DNA of 64,000 bases from Segatella copri. GTDB lineage: Bacteria; Bacteroidota; Bacteroidia; Bacteroidales; Bacteroidaceae. The number at the start of each line of letters is the position of its first letter. The first letter of the stretch is position 1. Both the position numbers and the translations under genes were made by a program. Positions 1 to 9,859 of the stretch are shown in pieces. Location: contig NZ_VZAD01000042.1 of assembly GCF_009495355.1 (NCBI RefSeq), positions 38,716-102,715 on the forward strand. The letters run 5' to 3'. The notes below the pieces were generated by a model that saw nothing but the letters and a program-made list of their open reading frames with translations, was not told the origin of the DNA and ran no database searches.

Positions 1-34
1 TTACTTTGCCGAATGCTAAATTCTTCTTATCCAT
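1..34 (-). CDS. DUF3098 family membrane protein, N-terminal fragment (cut by window edge)
   Basis: Only the first 11 codons are inside the window; read on the minus strand they give MDKKNLAFGKV. This is the typical start of the small two-helix DUF3098 protein that follows ftsX in Bacteroidales genomes. The start lies about 40 bp after the ftsX stop, so it is probably co-transcribed. Identification rests on a very short peptide plus gene order; function of the family is unknown. Confidence 0.5.
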   Translation of the reverse strand, partial: MDKKNLAFGKV

Positions 35-73
35 TTATTATATATATATTAATAATGTGTAATGTTCGATATT

Positions 74-952
74 CTAAATCTTATACAAGTCGCCAGCCTT
101 CATCTTGAGGAATTTGTTGACAGAGATGCTGGCACAGATGGCAGTAATGATGACTCCAAAAAGGAAAACTGAACCACCCGTTATGGCAAGTTCCTGCCAT
201 CCCATCACCATGAGCAGTTCTGGCTCATGCACATACCATGCATAAAGACTGCCTCCCAAAAAGCCGTTGGCAATCAATGCCGACAACAATCCAATCAGTA
301 TGGCCCTATTCACAAAGGGACGTCGGATGAATCCCCAAGAGGCTCCAACAAGTTTCATCGTGTGTATCGAGAAACGTCGGGCGTAAATGCCGAGCCTTAC
401 GGTATTGTTGATCAGCGAGAAAGATATAAACGTGAGGAGAGCCGCCACGATGAGCAATCCTATGCTTATCTTGGTCAGCATTTGATTCACCTGCTCTATC
501 AGGTCATGCTGGTAAGACACCTCTGTAACACGTGGATAGGCTTTCAGTTCCTTGGCCACCCATTTCAGAGAGTCATTATTGGCATAGTCGGCCTGTGCTG
601 TCAACTCGATAGAAGGCTGGAAAGGATTGACTCCGGCAAACTCACTGGGGTTTACTCCAAGATCGTGAGTAGCCTCCTTAAGAGCCTTCGCCTTCGAAAT
701 ATAGTTGATTGACTTGACATAAGGCTTGGCTTTCAGCTGTTTGCACATCTGAACGACCTCAGAATTGGTCATATCCTGTTCAAGCATCACGGACACGACA
801 AGGTTCTCCTTCACATAGGAGGAGAGATTTCTTCCCATAAGTACGGAGAATATGACCAGTCCGAGCAACACGAGCACCATGGCGGTGCTTATACATAGAG
901 TTACCACCTGCAATCCTCGGTGACTGCTGGGTTTATATTGTTTCTTTCTCAT
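74..952 (-). CDS. ftsX: Cell division protein FtsX (permease-like)
   Basis: FtsX is the membrane partner of the ATPase FtsE; together they control peptidoglycan hydrolases at the division septum. The 292-residue protein has the family layout: a cytoplasmic N-terminus, one membrane helix (about residues 17-40), an extracytoplasmic domain of about 120 residues, then three further helices near residues 160-185, 210-240 and 255-278. The length is normal. FtsE is not adjacent, as is usual in Bacteroidota. A small DUF3098 gene follows. A palindromic hairpin at about 1041-1076 separates it from lpxA upstream, so it probably has its own promoter, although I see no perfect TAnnTTTG box. Confidence 0.93.
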   Translation of the reverse strand: MRKKQYKPSSHRGLQVVTLCISTAMVLVLLGLVIFSVLMGRNLSSYVKENLVVSVMLEQDMTNSEVVQMCKQLKAKPYVKSINYISKAKALKEATHDLGVNPSEFAGVNPFQPSIELTAQADYANNDSLKWVAKELKAYPRVTEVSYQHDLIEQVNQMLTKISIGLLIVAALLTFISFSLINNTVRLGIYARRFSIHTMKLVGASWGFIRRPFVNRAILIGLLSALIANGFLGGSLYAWYVHEPELLMVMGWQELAITGGSVFLFGVIITAICASISVNKFLKMKAGDLYKI

Positions 953-1040
953 TTACCAAAAGGGTATAATATTCCAAATTTGGTGCAAAGTAACAAAAAA
1001 ATGTGCGAATAAACGAAAGTTTAATAGACATTAACACAAG

Positions 1041-1076
1041 AAAGGAGAGTCACCCCATGGGGCAACCCTCCCTTTG
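1041..1076. terminator. Hairpin, probable terminator of the efflux-lpxA unit
   Basis: An imperfect inverted repeat runs from AAAGGAGAG to CCTCCCTTT around a perfect CCCCATGGGG core. It lies between the lpxA stop and ftsX. The minus-strand side is followed by a weak T-rich stretch, so termination of lpxA is likely but not certain. Confidence 0.4.
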
Positions 1077-1114
1077 TGTATAAAGAAAAAATCGTTTATT
1101 ATAACTTTCGCAAC

Positions 1115-1897
1115 TTACATCTTGGTGATGACACCTTTCTCTGTACTTTCGAGGAACTTGATGATATTGCGCACTTCTTCTCCGTCTGGCACCTGATCCT
1201 TGATCTGATTGATGGCATCAAAGAGAGATGTCTGACCGTGGAAGACAAGTCGATAAGCATTAGCTACATGCTTGCGAACCTTCACGTCTATATCGGCAGC
1301 CTCCATGATAATGCTGTTAGGACCCGCATACTTCACAGGCTTACCACCCGCAATAATATAAGGTGGAATATCTTTGGAGAAAGTTGTTCCTGCCTGTATC
1401 ATCGCCAAGTCGCCAACTCTGGTCTTGGCATTTTCTACTACAGATGTAGAGTAGATGACGCCATTACCTATCACACAGTCGCCAGCTATCTTGGTTCCAT
1501 AACCGAACACGCAACTGTTGCCTATCACGGTATCGTGAGAGATATGGGCACCTTCCATAAGAAAGTTGCTGTTGCCAAGCACTGTTTTACCACCCTTGTG
1601 AGTACCTCGGTTGATAACCACATTCTCACGGATAGTATTGTTATCGCCAATCACTACTTCACTCTCTTCACCAGTATAGTTGAAATCCTGTGGGAGGGCA
1701 GCGATAACGGCAGCCTGGAACACCTTATTATTATTACCCATGCGAGTTCCATTCATGATGCTCACGAATGGATAGATGGTACAGTTGTCACCGATAACCA
1801 CATCGTCCTCAATATAGGCGAATGGATATATCTTGCAGTTGTCTCCTATCTTAGCCTTTGGAGAAACCTCTGCCTTTGGACTGATTATACTTGCCAT
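1115..1897 (-). CDS. lpxA: LpxA-like acyl-ACP--UDP-GlcNAc O-acyltransferase, divergent active site
   Basis: LpxA carries out the first step of lipid A synthesis, moving a 3-hydroxyacyl chain from ACP to UDP-GlcNAc. The 260-residue protein is a left-handed beta-helix of hexapeptide repeats (many I-G-D-N units) with the C-terminal helical domain of LpxA (from about residue 195). The AHISHD segment holding the catalytic histidine is present. The second landmark, usually HQF about 20 residues later, reads VENAKT instead. Gene order is also unusual: it sits 33 bp behind an RND efflux operon, not with lpxD, lpxC-fabZ or miaA. It may be a paralogue with another acyl or sugar specificity, or a lineage-specific LpxA. 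The fold and family are clear; exact substrate is not. Confidence 0.75.
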   Translation of the reverse strand: MASIISPKAEVSPKAKIGDNCKIYPFAYIEDDVVIGDNCTIYPFVSIMNGTRMGNNNKVFQAAVIAALPQDFNYTGEESEVVIGDNNTIRENVVINRGTHKGGKTVLGNSNFLMEGAHISHDTVIGNSCVFGYGTKIAGDCVIGNGVIYSTSVVENAKTRVGDLAMIQAGTTFSKDIPPYIIAGGKPVKYAGPNSIIMEAADIDVKVRKHVANAYRLVFHGQTSLFDAINQIKDQVPDGEEVRNIIKFLESTEKGVITKM

Positions 1898-1930
1898 AAT
1901 AATCTAACATTTTACATTTAACACTTAACA

Positions 1931-3325
1931 TTACTTGGCTCCACCACCCAATGCATAGTATAGGTTGACCACAGCCTGCATTTTGTAGAAGTCGTCAGCC
2001 ACCTTGGAGAGCTGTACATTGAGCAATGATGACTGTGCCTGGATAACCTCAAGATAAGAACCACCAGCCTCGCCCATCAACTTACGGGTGTCTTCTACGT
2101 TCTGCTTGAGCACCTCAATCTGCTGTGCCTCGATTCTTCCCTTCTCGTCGGAAGAGTTATAGAGTACGAGGGCATTGCTTACTTCGCTGCCAGCCTTCAA
2201 CACTGCATCCTGCCAAGTGTTGTAAGCCTGCTCGTACTGCATCTTAGCCACCTTGAGTCCAGCAATGAGTCTTCCATTCTGGAAGATAGGCTGAACAAGT
2301 GAACCCACAGCAGAGAGAAGCCACTTTCCAGGATTTACAATACCAGCTCCAGCTGAGTTGGTAAAGGCACCAGCACCAGAAATAGTGATAGAAGGATAGA
2401 ACTTGCTGCGGGCAGTCTCCACTCCATAGAAGCACTGCGCCAAGTTCATCTCGGCTGCATGTACGTCAGCCCGATTGTTGAGCAACTGCAAACCTACTCC
2501 TGTAGAGAAGTTGGCAGGAAGACTCTGATTATCAAGTTTGCCCCGTGCGATGGCATGAGCCTGCTCGCCAAGAAGAAGGCTGAGCGAGTTCTCTGTCTCA
2601 CGAATCTGCCGCTTCAGGTCTGCTCTCTGTGCAAGAACAGAGTAATAGTTAGACTCTGCTGCCTGCACCGATGTTGAGCGATAACCCATCTTGGCATCCT
2701 TGAGCAACTGCATTGTTTGCCATGTGTCCTTGGTAAGACCTTCCATATCGTTCACTATCTCAAGCTGCTTGTCGAGCATGAGGAGCGAATAGTACATATT
2801 GGCAATATTCGCAACGAGGTTCGTCTGTACAGACACCTGGTAGTCCTTTATCTGCAACAGGGCCATCTGAGCACCACGCTTCTGTGAAAGAAGATTGCCA
2901 AAGAGGTCAACACTCCATGACGCATTCACTGGCAGACTATAGGTCTTTGTCGCTTTGTTACCGTCCCAAGAAGAGATGGTTCCCTGTGGGGTAAATGTAA
3001 AAGAAGGTATGAAAGCCAACTTGGCACACTTCAACTGCTCCTCAGCCATCTTTACGTTCAAAGCAGCATTGAGGAGATTGGCGTTATTGGCAAGTCCCTT
3101 CTCGATAAGAGTCTGCAACTGCGGATCGGTGAAAACGCTGCGCCAAGGAATATTGGCAAATGATGTAGTATCCTTCACAGCCAACGTATCGGATATAGAA
3201 GCTGAATCGCGTACGATACCATTAGTTTTCACATCAGGACGCTCATACTTTCCGTAGAGAGTCTTGCAGCTGCTCAATGAGAGCGCTGCGAGACCCAATA
3301 TGATAATATTTAAATTCTTTTTCAT
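1931..3325 (-). CDS. RND efflux outer-membrane lipoprotein (TolC/OprM-like, NodT family)
   Basis: This is the outer-membrane channel of a tripartite efflux pump. I place the start at the ATG at 3325, giving 464 residues that begin with a lipoprotein signal ending in LSSC. The open frame runs further upstream but into the pump gene and without a signal. Two OEP repeats make up the body, with the alternating helical pattern and Q/A-rich heptads of the family; a distinctive NNRADVHAAE segment is in the second half. It follows the RND pump by 25 bp and clearly belongs to the same operon. Drug specificity cannot be read from the sequence. Confidence 0.92.
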   Translation of the reverse strand: MKKNLNIIILGLAALSLSSCKTLYGKYERPDVKTNGIVRDSASISDTLAVKDTTSFANIPWRSVFTDPQLQTLIEKGLANNANLLNAALNVKMAEEQLKCAKLAFIPSFTFTPQGTISSWDGNKATKTYSLPVNASWSVDLFGNLLSQKRGAQMALLQIKDYQVSVQTNLVANIANMYYSLLMLDKQLEIVNDMEGLTKDTWQTMQLLKDAKMGYRSTSVQAAESNYYSVLAQRADLKRQIRETENSLSLLLGEQAHAIARGKLDNQSLPANFSTGVGLQLLNNRADVHAAEMNLAQCFYGVETARSKFYPSITISGAGAFTNSAGAGIVNPGKWLLSAVGSLVQPIFQNGRLIAGLKVAKMQYEQAYNTWQDAVLKAGSEVSNALVLYNSSDEKGRIEAQQIEVLKQNVEDTRKLMGEAGGSYLEVIQAQSSLLNVQLSKVADDFYKMQAVVNLYYALGGGAK

Positions 3326-3350
3326 TGTTTCGTTTGAAGTTACAACGTTA

Positions 3351-6300
3351 TTACTTCTTCTCGATACCTTTTCTGCGATGAGCAGCATTGGCATACTGCT
3401 CCAACTCTGAGACAGCCTCGGCATTGAACTCGTCCTCAAACTTCAAAGGAGTAAGCTTCTCCTGCAACCACTCGAAGACGGCGAAGAGAGCTGGGACGAC
3501 GAAGATCTGACAGATTGTACCGATCAACATACCACCTACAGCGGCAGCACCCAAAGTCTGGTTACCATTCTTGCCTACACCTGAAGCGAACATCAGAGGC
3601 AGCAGACCAATGATCATCGCCAGAGAGGTCATCAAGATAGGACGGAGACGGGCTCCGGCACCTAAGATGGCAGAATACTTAATAGCCATACCCGTACGAC
3701 GACGCTCAAGGGCAAACTGCACAATCAGGATGGCGTTCTTTGCCAACAGACCGATCAACATAATCAACGAAATCTGCATGTAGATATCGTTGGAATGGCC
3801 GAAGAGGTTGGTGAAGACGAAAGCACCTGCCAAACCGAATGGGATAGACAACACTACCGACAGAGGCAAGATGTAACTCTCGTACTGAGCACTCAGAATC
3901 AAGTAAACGAATACGATACAGAGTGCGAAGATAAGACCAGTAGAGTTGCTTGACTCTGCCTCCGAACGTGTCAGACCAGAGTATTCATAACCATAACCCT
4001 CTGGCAATGTCTGCTTAGCCACCTCGGCAATAGCCTTCATACCGTCACCGGTAGAATAGCCGCTGTTAGGAGTTACAGACACATCCATTGAGGTAAAGAG
4101 GTTGAAACGTGTGATGTTGGATGGACCATAAATCTTCTTCAAGTTCACGAACTCGCTCACTGGAGACATAGTTCCATCAGCACAACGTACATAAATCTTA
4201 TTCAAGTCGTCTGGATGCATGCGGTTCTCAGGTCCAGCCTGAATCATGACACGGTAGAGCTTACCATAGGCATTGAAGTTGGATGCATAAAGTCCACCGA
4301 GGTAACCCTGCATCACAGCCAACACTGAAGATGGAGAAATACCGGCCTGCTTGGTCTTGGCAACATCCACATCCACCATGTACTGAGGATAGTTAGGGTT
4401 GTACTGTGTCTGCGCAGTCTGAATCTCAGGACGGGCATTCAGTTCCTTCAAGAAAGCCTTCACGTTGGTATAGAATCTGTTCAGATCGCCACCCGTCTTA
4501 TCCTGCATAGTCATGGTAATACCATTCTGTACTGAGAAACCGGAAATCATAGGTGGAGCGAAGGCCAGAACCTGTGCATCCTTGATCGTGGCAGTCTGCT
4601 TGTAGATCATACCCAACACAGAAGAATATTCCATAGGGTTAACAAACAGCGCCTCAATACCGCCACCGGTACAAGCCTCCTTAATACGATGGAAGAATCC
4701 GCCAGGACGGTCCTCGAATGGCTTCAGTTTGACGATGATAGTACCCTGGTTAGAACCAGTACCACCAATAAAGCTATAACCCATGATGGCATTACGGGTT
4801 GCGATGGCAGGGTTGTTAGCCAGCATCTTGTCCACCTGCTGTACCACCTGGGCGGTACGTTCCTGAGTTGTACCAGGAGCGGTAGAGATACAAGCGAAGA
4901 TTGTACCAGTATCCTCATCTGGCACAAGTCCAGTCTTGGTAGTACCCATCAGGGCAACCAAGCCCACGATGCTGACAGCCACCAAGCTACCAGCGATAAT
5001 GCCATGACCGATAACCCACTTTACACCTTTCTTATATTTATTGGTAATCTTATCAAACTGATAGTTGAACCCAGCATGGAAGCGGTCGATAAGCGACAAC
5101 TTCTTCTCGCCATGCTCATCATCATGTGGTTTCAATAACACCGCACAAAGAGCAGGAGACAAAGTCAACGCATTGACAGCAGAGATGACGATTGACACCG
5201 CCATGGTAACACCGAACTCACGATAGAAGTAACCAGATGTTCCACCGATGAATGATACAGGAACGAACACGGCAGACATCACCAATGTAATAGAGATGAT
5301 GGCGCCAGAGATTTCGTTCATCGCATCGATAGATGCTGTCAGGGCACTCTTGTAACCCTGATCGAGCTTGGCATGAACCGCCTCTACTACCACGATGGCA
5401 TCATCGACCACAATCGCAATAGCCAACAGCAGGGCGGACAGCGTCAGCAAGTTGATGGAGAATCCGAATACCCAAAGGAAGAAGAACGCACCAACCAAAG
5501 CCACTGGCACGGCAATCATAGGAATCAGCGTAGAACGGAAGTCCTGCAAGAAGATATACACCACGATGAACACCAATACCAAGGTGATGATCAAGGTGAA
5601 GATAACCTCCTCGATAGATGCGAACAAGAACTCGGTAACATCCATCAGGATGACGTTCTTCAGTCCTGGAGGATAACTCTTCTCCAGTTCATCCAACGTC
5701 TTCTTCACATCGCTTGCAATCTGGGTAGCGTTGGAACCGGCAATCTGCTGAACCATACCCATCACAGCGGGCTGACCATCATTGAGCAAGTTGACGTTAT
5801 ACTGCAAACCGCCCAACTCTATCTTGGCAACTTCGCCGAGACGGAGAGTCTGACCAGATGTATTACTCTTGATCAAGATATTCTCATACTCGATAGGAGT
5901 CTTCAAACGACCCTTGTAACGCAAAGTATATTCATACTGCATATCAGAGCTCTCACCAAAGCTACCGGGGGCAGCCTCGATGTTCTGCTCTGCCAAAGCC
6001 TGCGAAATATCAGAAGGAACCAATCCGAACTCCTTCATCTTCTCTGGCTTCAGCCAGATACGCATAGAGTAGTTACGGGTAGAAGGACTCTGCACATCAC
6101 CCACACCATTGATACGCTTCAACTGAGGAACGACGTTGATCAAGGCGTAGTTGGTAACGAACTGGTCGTCGTAACGGCCATCGTCTGTGGTCAGAGCGAA
6201 CATGATCACGTTGGAGCTCTGACGCTTGGTAACGGTGACACCCACCCTGGTAACCTCGGCTGGCAGCAATGACTGTGCCTGGGACACACGGTTCTGCACG

Positions 6301-6620
6301 TTGACCGCAGCCATATCTGGGTCGGAGCCCTGCTTGAAGTAAACGGTGATGCTGGCATAACCTGAGTTTGACGCAGAAGATGTCATATAGGTCATGTTCT
6401 CCACACCGTTGATGCTCTCCTCCAGAGGAGCGATGACTGAATTCAATACCGTCTGAGCATCAGCACCCTGATAGGTGGTAGACACCGAGATGGTAGGCGG
6501 CGCGATATTCGGGTACTGCTCAATAGGCAGCGATATCAAGCCAATGGTACCCAGCAAGACGAAGAAGATGGAAACCACCGTCGAAAGCACTGGGCGCTTT
6601 ATGAAGTTTGTAAATGTCAT
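3351..6620 (-). CDS. RND multidrug efflux pump, inner membrane (AcrB/MexB, HAE1 family)
   Basis: A proton-driven exporter of hydrophobic compounds across the cell envelope. The 1089-residue length, first helix at residues 10-30, two large periplasmic loops and 12-helix plan match AcrB. The proton-relay aspartate pair is visible as VVDD at residues 406-407 within transmembrane helix 4. The opening IKRPVLSTVVSIFFVLLG is typical of HAE1 members. It sits between its adaptor (97 bp upstream) and its outer-membrane factor (25 bp downstream), so all three parts are encoded together. No regulator gene is adjacent. Confidence 0.95.
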   Translation of the reverse strand: MTFTNFIKRPVLSTVVSIFFVLLGTIGLISLPIEQYPNIAPPTISVSTTYQGADAQTVLNSVIAPLEESINGVENMTYMTSSASNSGYASITVYFKQGSDPDMAAVNVQNRVSQAQSLLPAEVTRVGVTVTKRQSSNVIMFALTTDDGRYDDQFVTNYALINVVPQLKRINGVGDVQSPSTRNYSMRIWLKPEKMKEFGLVPSDISQALAEQNIEAAPGSFGESSDMQYEYTLRYKGRLKTPIEYENILIKSNTSGQTLRLGEVAKIELGGLQYNVNLLNDGQPAVMGMVQQIAGSNATQIASDVKKTLDELEKSYPPGLKNVILMDVTEFLFASIEEVIFTLIITLVLVFIVVYIFLQDFRSTLIPMIAVPVALVGAFFFLWVFGFSINLLTLSALLLAIAIVVDDAIVVVEAVHAKLDQGYKSALTASIDAMNEISGAIISITLVMSAVFVPVSFIGGTSGYFYREFGVTMAVSIVISAVNALTLSPALCAVLLKPHDDEHGEKKLSLIDRFHAGFNYQFDKITNKYKKGVKWVIGHGIIAGSLVAVSIVGLVALMGTTKTGLVPDEDTGTIFACISTAPGTTQERTAQVVQQVDKMLANNPAIATRNAIMGYSFIGGTGSNQGTIIVKLKPFEDRPGGFFHRIKEACTGGGIEALFVNPMEYSSVLGMIYKQTATIKDAQVLAFAPPMISGFSVQNGITMTMQDKTGGDLNRFYTNVKAFLKELNARPEIQTAQTQYNPNYPQYMVDVDVAKTKQAGISPSSVLAVMQGYLGGLYASNFNAYGKLYRVMIQAGPENRMHPDDLNKIYVRCADGTMSPVSEFVNLKKIYGPSNITRFNLFTSMDVSVTPNSGYSTGDGMKAIAEVAKQTLPEGYGYEYSGLTRSEAESSNSTGLIFALCIVFVYLILSAQYESYILPLSVVLSIPFGLAGAFVFTNLFGHSNDIYMQISLIMLIGLLAKNAILIVQFALERRRTGMAIKYSAILGAGARLRPILMTSLAMIIGLLPLMFASGVGKNGNQTLGAAAVGGMLIGTICQIFVVPALFAVFEWLQEKLTPLKFEDEFNAEAVSELEQYANAAHRRKGIEKK

Positions 6621-6717
6621 AATCTTGTTTTAAATTATAAATTATAATGTATCATGCATTCTTCCGTTGCAGGAATCACACACGTTCATTCTTTTATTCT
6701 TGTTGATTATTTATAAT

Positions 6718-7926
6718 TTACTTACCGCTCATGGTTTTTGCAAACTCATGTGCATTATCCTGCGACTCAGCCATCTTGGCAGCCTCAGCAATTTTCTGAT
6801 TGTAACGTTCTACGGTGATAGGCTTGATTTGCTGACCATCGGTCAACTTGGTAATGCCCTTTACTACCACACGGTCGCCTATGTGAAGACCAGAAGTTAC
6901 GATATAGTTCTTGCCGTCATCCTGTGGATTCACCTTGATCTCAGAATACTTCACCTTGTTGTCCTTGGTGACGATGTAAACGAAGATCTTGTCCTGAACC
7001 TGTGAGCAAGCCTCCTGAGGTATGACGATAGCGCTGTTGTTGTCGTTAGGAACAATGATAGAACCGGCGCCACCGCTCTTCAACAGCTTCTCTGGGTTGG
7101 GGAAATGAGCGATAAGAGATACAGAACCAGTGGCAGCATCGATGACACCACTCATCTTGACAACCTTACCTGGGTGATTATAGACAGAGCCGTCAGCCAA
7201 CTGCAACTTAACTGCAGGGAATGCGGCAATGGCAGCCTGAATACTGCCATTGGTCTTAGACATATTCAAAATCTGAGACTCAGAGAGAGAGAAGAACACC
7301 TCCAAGGTGCTGATGTTGGAAACTGTAGTAAGAGCTGGACCTGAAGCGCTTACCAAAGCACCTACCTTGAAAGGCAAGCTGCCAACAACACCTGCAGAAG
7401 GACTGGTAACAGTACACCAAGTCAACTGCTCGCGAGCTGAAGCCAAAGCCGCCTCAGTCTGCGCTACCTGAGCCTTAGCTGTAGCATAGCTGTTGGCTGC
7501 AGTAGAAAGTTCATACTGACCGATAATCTTGCTGTCGAAGAGCTTCTTGTTGTTCTCGTAAGTCAACTTAGCTGTGTTAGCCTGTGCCTTCGCTGTATTC
7601 ACAGCTGCTGCAGCAGAGCGAACGGCAGCCTGATAAGTCTCGCTGTCGATAGAGAAAAGAGGCTGACCTGCAGAAACAGTCTGACCCTCATGTACAAACA
7701 CCTTTGTTATGAAACCCGAAACTTTCGGACGAACCTCTACATCCTGAATACCTTTAATTGTAGCAGGATAAGTAGTCTGCAAAGCGGCGCTGGTAGTTCC
7801 TATAGTCACTACAGCAAACTCATCATCGCCGAAGTTAGGCAGACCGCCCTTCTTGCTTCCGCCACATGATGTTAAAGTTGCGAGAGCTGCAAGAGCTGCA
7901 ACAAACAAAACGTTTTTAATCTTCAT
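6718..7926 (-). CDS. RND efflux periplasmic adaptor (membrane fusion protein), lipoprotein
   Basis: This protein bridges the inner-membrane pump and the outer-membrane channel. It has 402 residues and begins with a lipoprotein signal (LTSC, cysteine at residue 21). The order is that of the HlyD/AcrA family: lipoyl half (VRPKVSGFITKVFVHEGQTV), an alanine-rich coiled-coil hairpin (about residues 80-150), the second lipoyl half (VTSPSAGVVGSLPFKVGALV), then beta-barrel and membrane-proximal domains. It is the first gene of the pump operon. The upstream 450 bp hold a TAATTTTG -7-like box (8068-8075, minus) without a clear -33 element. Confidence 0.93.
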   Translation of the reverse strand: MKIKNVLFVAALAALATLTSCGGSKKGGLPNFGDDEFAVVTIGTTSAALQTTYPATIKGIQDVEVRPKVSGFITKVFVHEGQTVSAGQPLFSIDSETYQAAVRSAAAAVNTAKAQANTAKLTYENNKKLFDSKIIGQYELSTAANSYATAKAQVAQTEAALASAREQLTWCTVTSPSAGVVGSLPFKVGALVSASGPALTTVSNISTLEVFFSLSESQILNMSKTNGSIQAAIAAFPAVKLQLADGSVYNHPGKVVKMSGVIDAATGSVSLIAHFPNPEKLLKSGGAGSIIVPNDNNSAIVIPQEACSQVQDKIFVYIVTKDNKVKYSEIKVNPQDDGKNYIVTSGLHIGDRVVVKGITKLTDGQQIKPITVERYNQKIAEAAKMAESQDNAHEFAKTMSGK

Positions 7927-8067
7927 ACCTATTTATTTAAATACAATTGTTATTATTAATCTGTTATTCAACATGCCACTACAGCACATTGTCATTGCCT
8001 TTTTACAAGTAATCTGACTTTCTTATGTCGAAAACTCAAAATATCAATAGAGTTTTTAAAGGCGGTG

Positions 8068-8075
8068 CAAAATTA
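8068..8075 (-). promoter_or_regulatory. Possible -7 box of the efflux operon
   Basis: Reads TAATTTTG on the minus strand, a match to the Bacteroidota -7 consensus TAnnTTTG. No TTTG is found 19-21 nt upstream, so this would be a weak or regulated promoter about 140 nt before the adaptor start. Confidence 0.4.
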
Positions 8076-8157
8076 CTAATATTATAGCAATATTGTACAT
8101 TTGCCAAGTGTATTTTAACATTAATTATTTTGTATTTAGAGTTTTCCTCATGTAAGG

Positions 8158-8280
8158 AGCCTATTAAGCCTAATCTTGCCATCTATTAAGGCCAACACCG
8201 GTCGTCTATTATGACCGCGCTTGGTCATCTATTAAGACCAAGTCTGGTCATCTATTAAGGCCAAGTCTGGTCTTTATAGG
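8158..8280. repeat. 23-bp-period intergenic array (family shared with 29.2 kb)
   Basis: Four units start at 8180, 8203, 8226 and 8249, with a degenerate fifth before them. Each unit contains a small inverted repeat, GGTC-ATCTATTAA-GACC, or a variant of it. The rest of the 7927-8380 gap holds the efflux promoter region and nothing else I can identify. Confidence 0.85.
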
Positions 8281-8380
8281 TGACGAAGCTCAGTAACAGA
8301 AGACGAGGGGCATTTCCTGCTTTTTTATTTTTCCAACTGTGGAAATTTTCTTTTCCAACTATCTCTTACGGAAAAGCCAG

Positions 8381-9808
8381 TTACTCTATCAGTCCGTGCT
8401 CCTTGGCTTTCTGCATAAGCAATTCCATAAGGGGCTCACGCTCATTGGCCACCTTGCCGTCCAGCACAGCGTCCTTGAGAGTCTGCTTCAGCGCTCCTAC
8501 CTCAGGACAGGAGCCCAAATGGAACATTTCCATGATTTCCCTGCCATCTATACAAGGCTGGAACAGTCGCTTGTAGTCGCGCACCTTCAAGTCGGCAATC
8601 TTTTCGCGCACCAAGCGGAAATTATCCAGGAAGTGCTGTTTGCGCACTTGGTTTTTGCTGGTAATGTCGGCTTCGCAAAGTGTCATCAAGTCGTCAATAT
8701 CATCGCCGGCATCGTTCAGAAGTCGACGCACAGCGCTGTCGGTCACTTCCTCGTCGGAAATAACAATAGGGCGCATGTGCAACTCTACGAGTTTCTGCAC
8801 ATATTTCATCTTGGCATCCATGGGCAACTTCATGCGACGGAACATCGAAGGAATCATTCTGGCTCCCACGACATTATGGTTACGGAAAGTCCAGCCTGCC
8901 TGATTGTCCCATCGCTTGCTGCGTGGTTTACCTATGTCATGAAGCAAGGCAGCCCAACGCAACCAGAGGTTAGAGGTTTGACGGCAAACATTTTCGAGCA
9001 CCTCCATCGTATGGTCATAGTTGTTCTTATGCGAGCGACCGCAACGTGTCTCCACCTTGTCAAGTTCACAAAGTTCGGGCATGATGAGCTGCAGAAGCCC
9101 TGTATCCTTGAGATAATAGAATCCACAACTGGGATGAGGCGAAAGCATAATCTTGTTCATCTCGTCGGCTATGCGCTCACCGCTGATAATCTTCAGTCGG
9201 TCGGCATTGCGCGAGAGTGCCTCGTAGGTTTCGTCCTCTATCTGAAAGTTGAGCTGAGTGGCGAAGCGCACACAACGCATCATGCGCAAAGGATCATCGC
9301 TGAAGGTAATATCTGGATCAAGTGGTGTTGCCACAATTCCGTCTTCCAGGTCATAGACTCCATCAAAGGGATCAACCAGTTCACCAAAGCGATTGCTGTT
9401 GAGACAAACAGCCAGCGCATTGATGGTAAAGTCACGACGGTTCTGATCGTCCTCGAGCGTTCCATCCTCCACAATGGGCTTGCGCGAATCGTGATTATAA
9501 CTCTCTTTACGTGCACCGACAAACTCGACCTCTATATCACGATACTTCACCTGTGCAGTGCCAAAGTTGCGGAATACAGACAGATGAGCCTTCCTGCCCA
9601 GTTTCTGTTTAAGAGCAGAAGCCACCTGTATGCCGCTTCCCACCACCACAACGTCAATATCATTGGAAGGCCGTTCCAGGAAAAGGTCTCTCACATATCC
9701 GCCTACCACATAGCATTCCAGTCCCAAGCTGTCTGCTGCCTGTGATATAAGATGAAAAATGTCTTTATCAAGTATTTTTGCCAGTTCGGCATTGGATAGA
9801 TTTCTCAT
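8381..9808 (-). CDS. cca: CCA tRNA nucleotidyltransferase / poly(A) polymerase family protein with HD domain
   Basis: Adds or repairs the CCA end of tRNAs. The N-terminal nucleotidyltransferase head shows GGYVRD (about residues 35-40) and the metal-binding DIDVVV; these are followed by the RNA-binding neck (about residues 180-245) and an HD domain (HDIGKP near residue 293). With 475 residues the length fits the Bacteroidota Cca-type proteins. The tRNA-Pro gene in this window has no encoded CCA, consistent with a need for the enzyme. A consensus promoter at 9829-9859 lies just upstream. Classification as CCA-adding and not poly(A)-adding is from family context. Confidence 0.88.
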   Translation of the reverse strand: MRNLSNAELAKILDKDIFHLISQAADSLGLECYVVGGYVRDLFLERPSNDIDVVVVGSGIQVASALKQKLGRKAHLSVFRNFGTAQVKYRDIEVEFVGARKESYNHDSRKPIVEDGTLEDDQNRRDFTINALAVCLNSNRFGELVDPFDGVYDLEDGIVATPLDPDITFSDDPLRMMRCVRFATQLNFQIEDETYEALSRNADRLKIISGERIADEMNKIMLSPHPSCGFYYLKDTGLLQLIMPELCELDKVETRCGRSHKNNYDHTMEVLENVCRQTSNLWLRWAALLHDIGKPRSKRWDNQAGWTFRNHNVVGARMIPSMFRRMKLPMDAKMKYVQKLVELHMRPIVISDEEVTDSAVRRLLNDAGDDIDDLMTLCEADITSKNQVRKQHFLDNFRLVREKIADLKVRDYKRLFQPCIDGREIMEMFHLGSCPEVGALKQTLKDAVLDGKVANEREPLMELLMQKAKEHGLIE

Positions 9809-9828
9809 TTCTATATAATTTCAGACTG

Positions 9829-9859
9829 CAAAGTTACTGCAAATCGAAGACAATACAAA
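9829..9859 (-). promoter_or_regulatory. Consensus promoter of cca
   Basis: On the minus strand TTTG (9859-9856), 19 nt, then TAACTTTG (9836-9829). This is a perfect Bacteroidota sigma-ABfr-type promoter, giving a leader of about 15 nt before the cca ATG. Confidence 0.75.

Noticed and set aside
3326..3439. Extended start of the outer-membrane efflux protein
   Set aside because: It would overlap the pump gene and hide the lipoprotein signal that begins at 3325.
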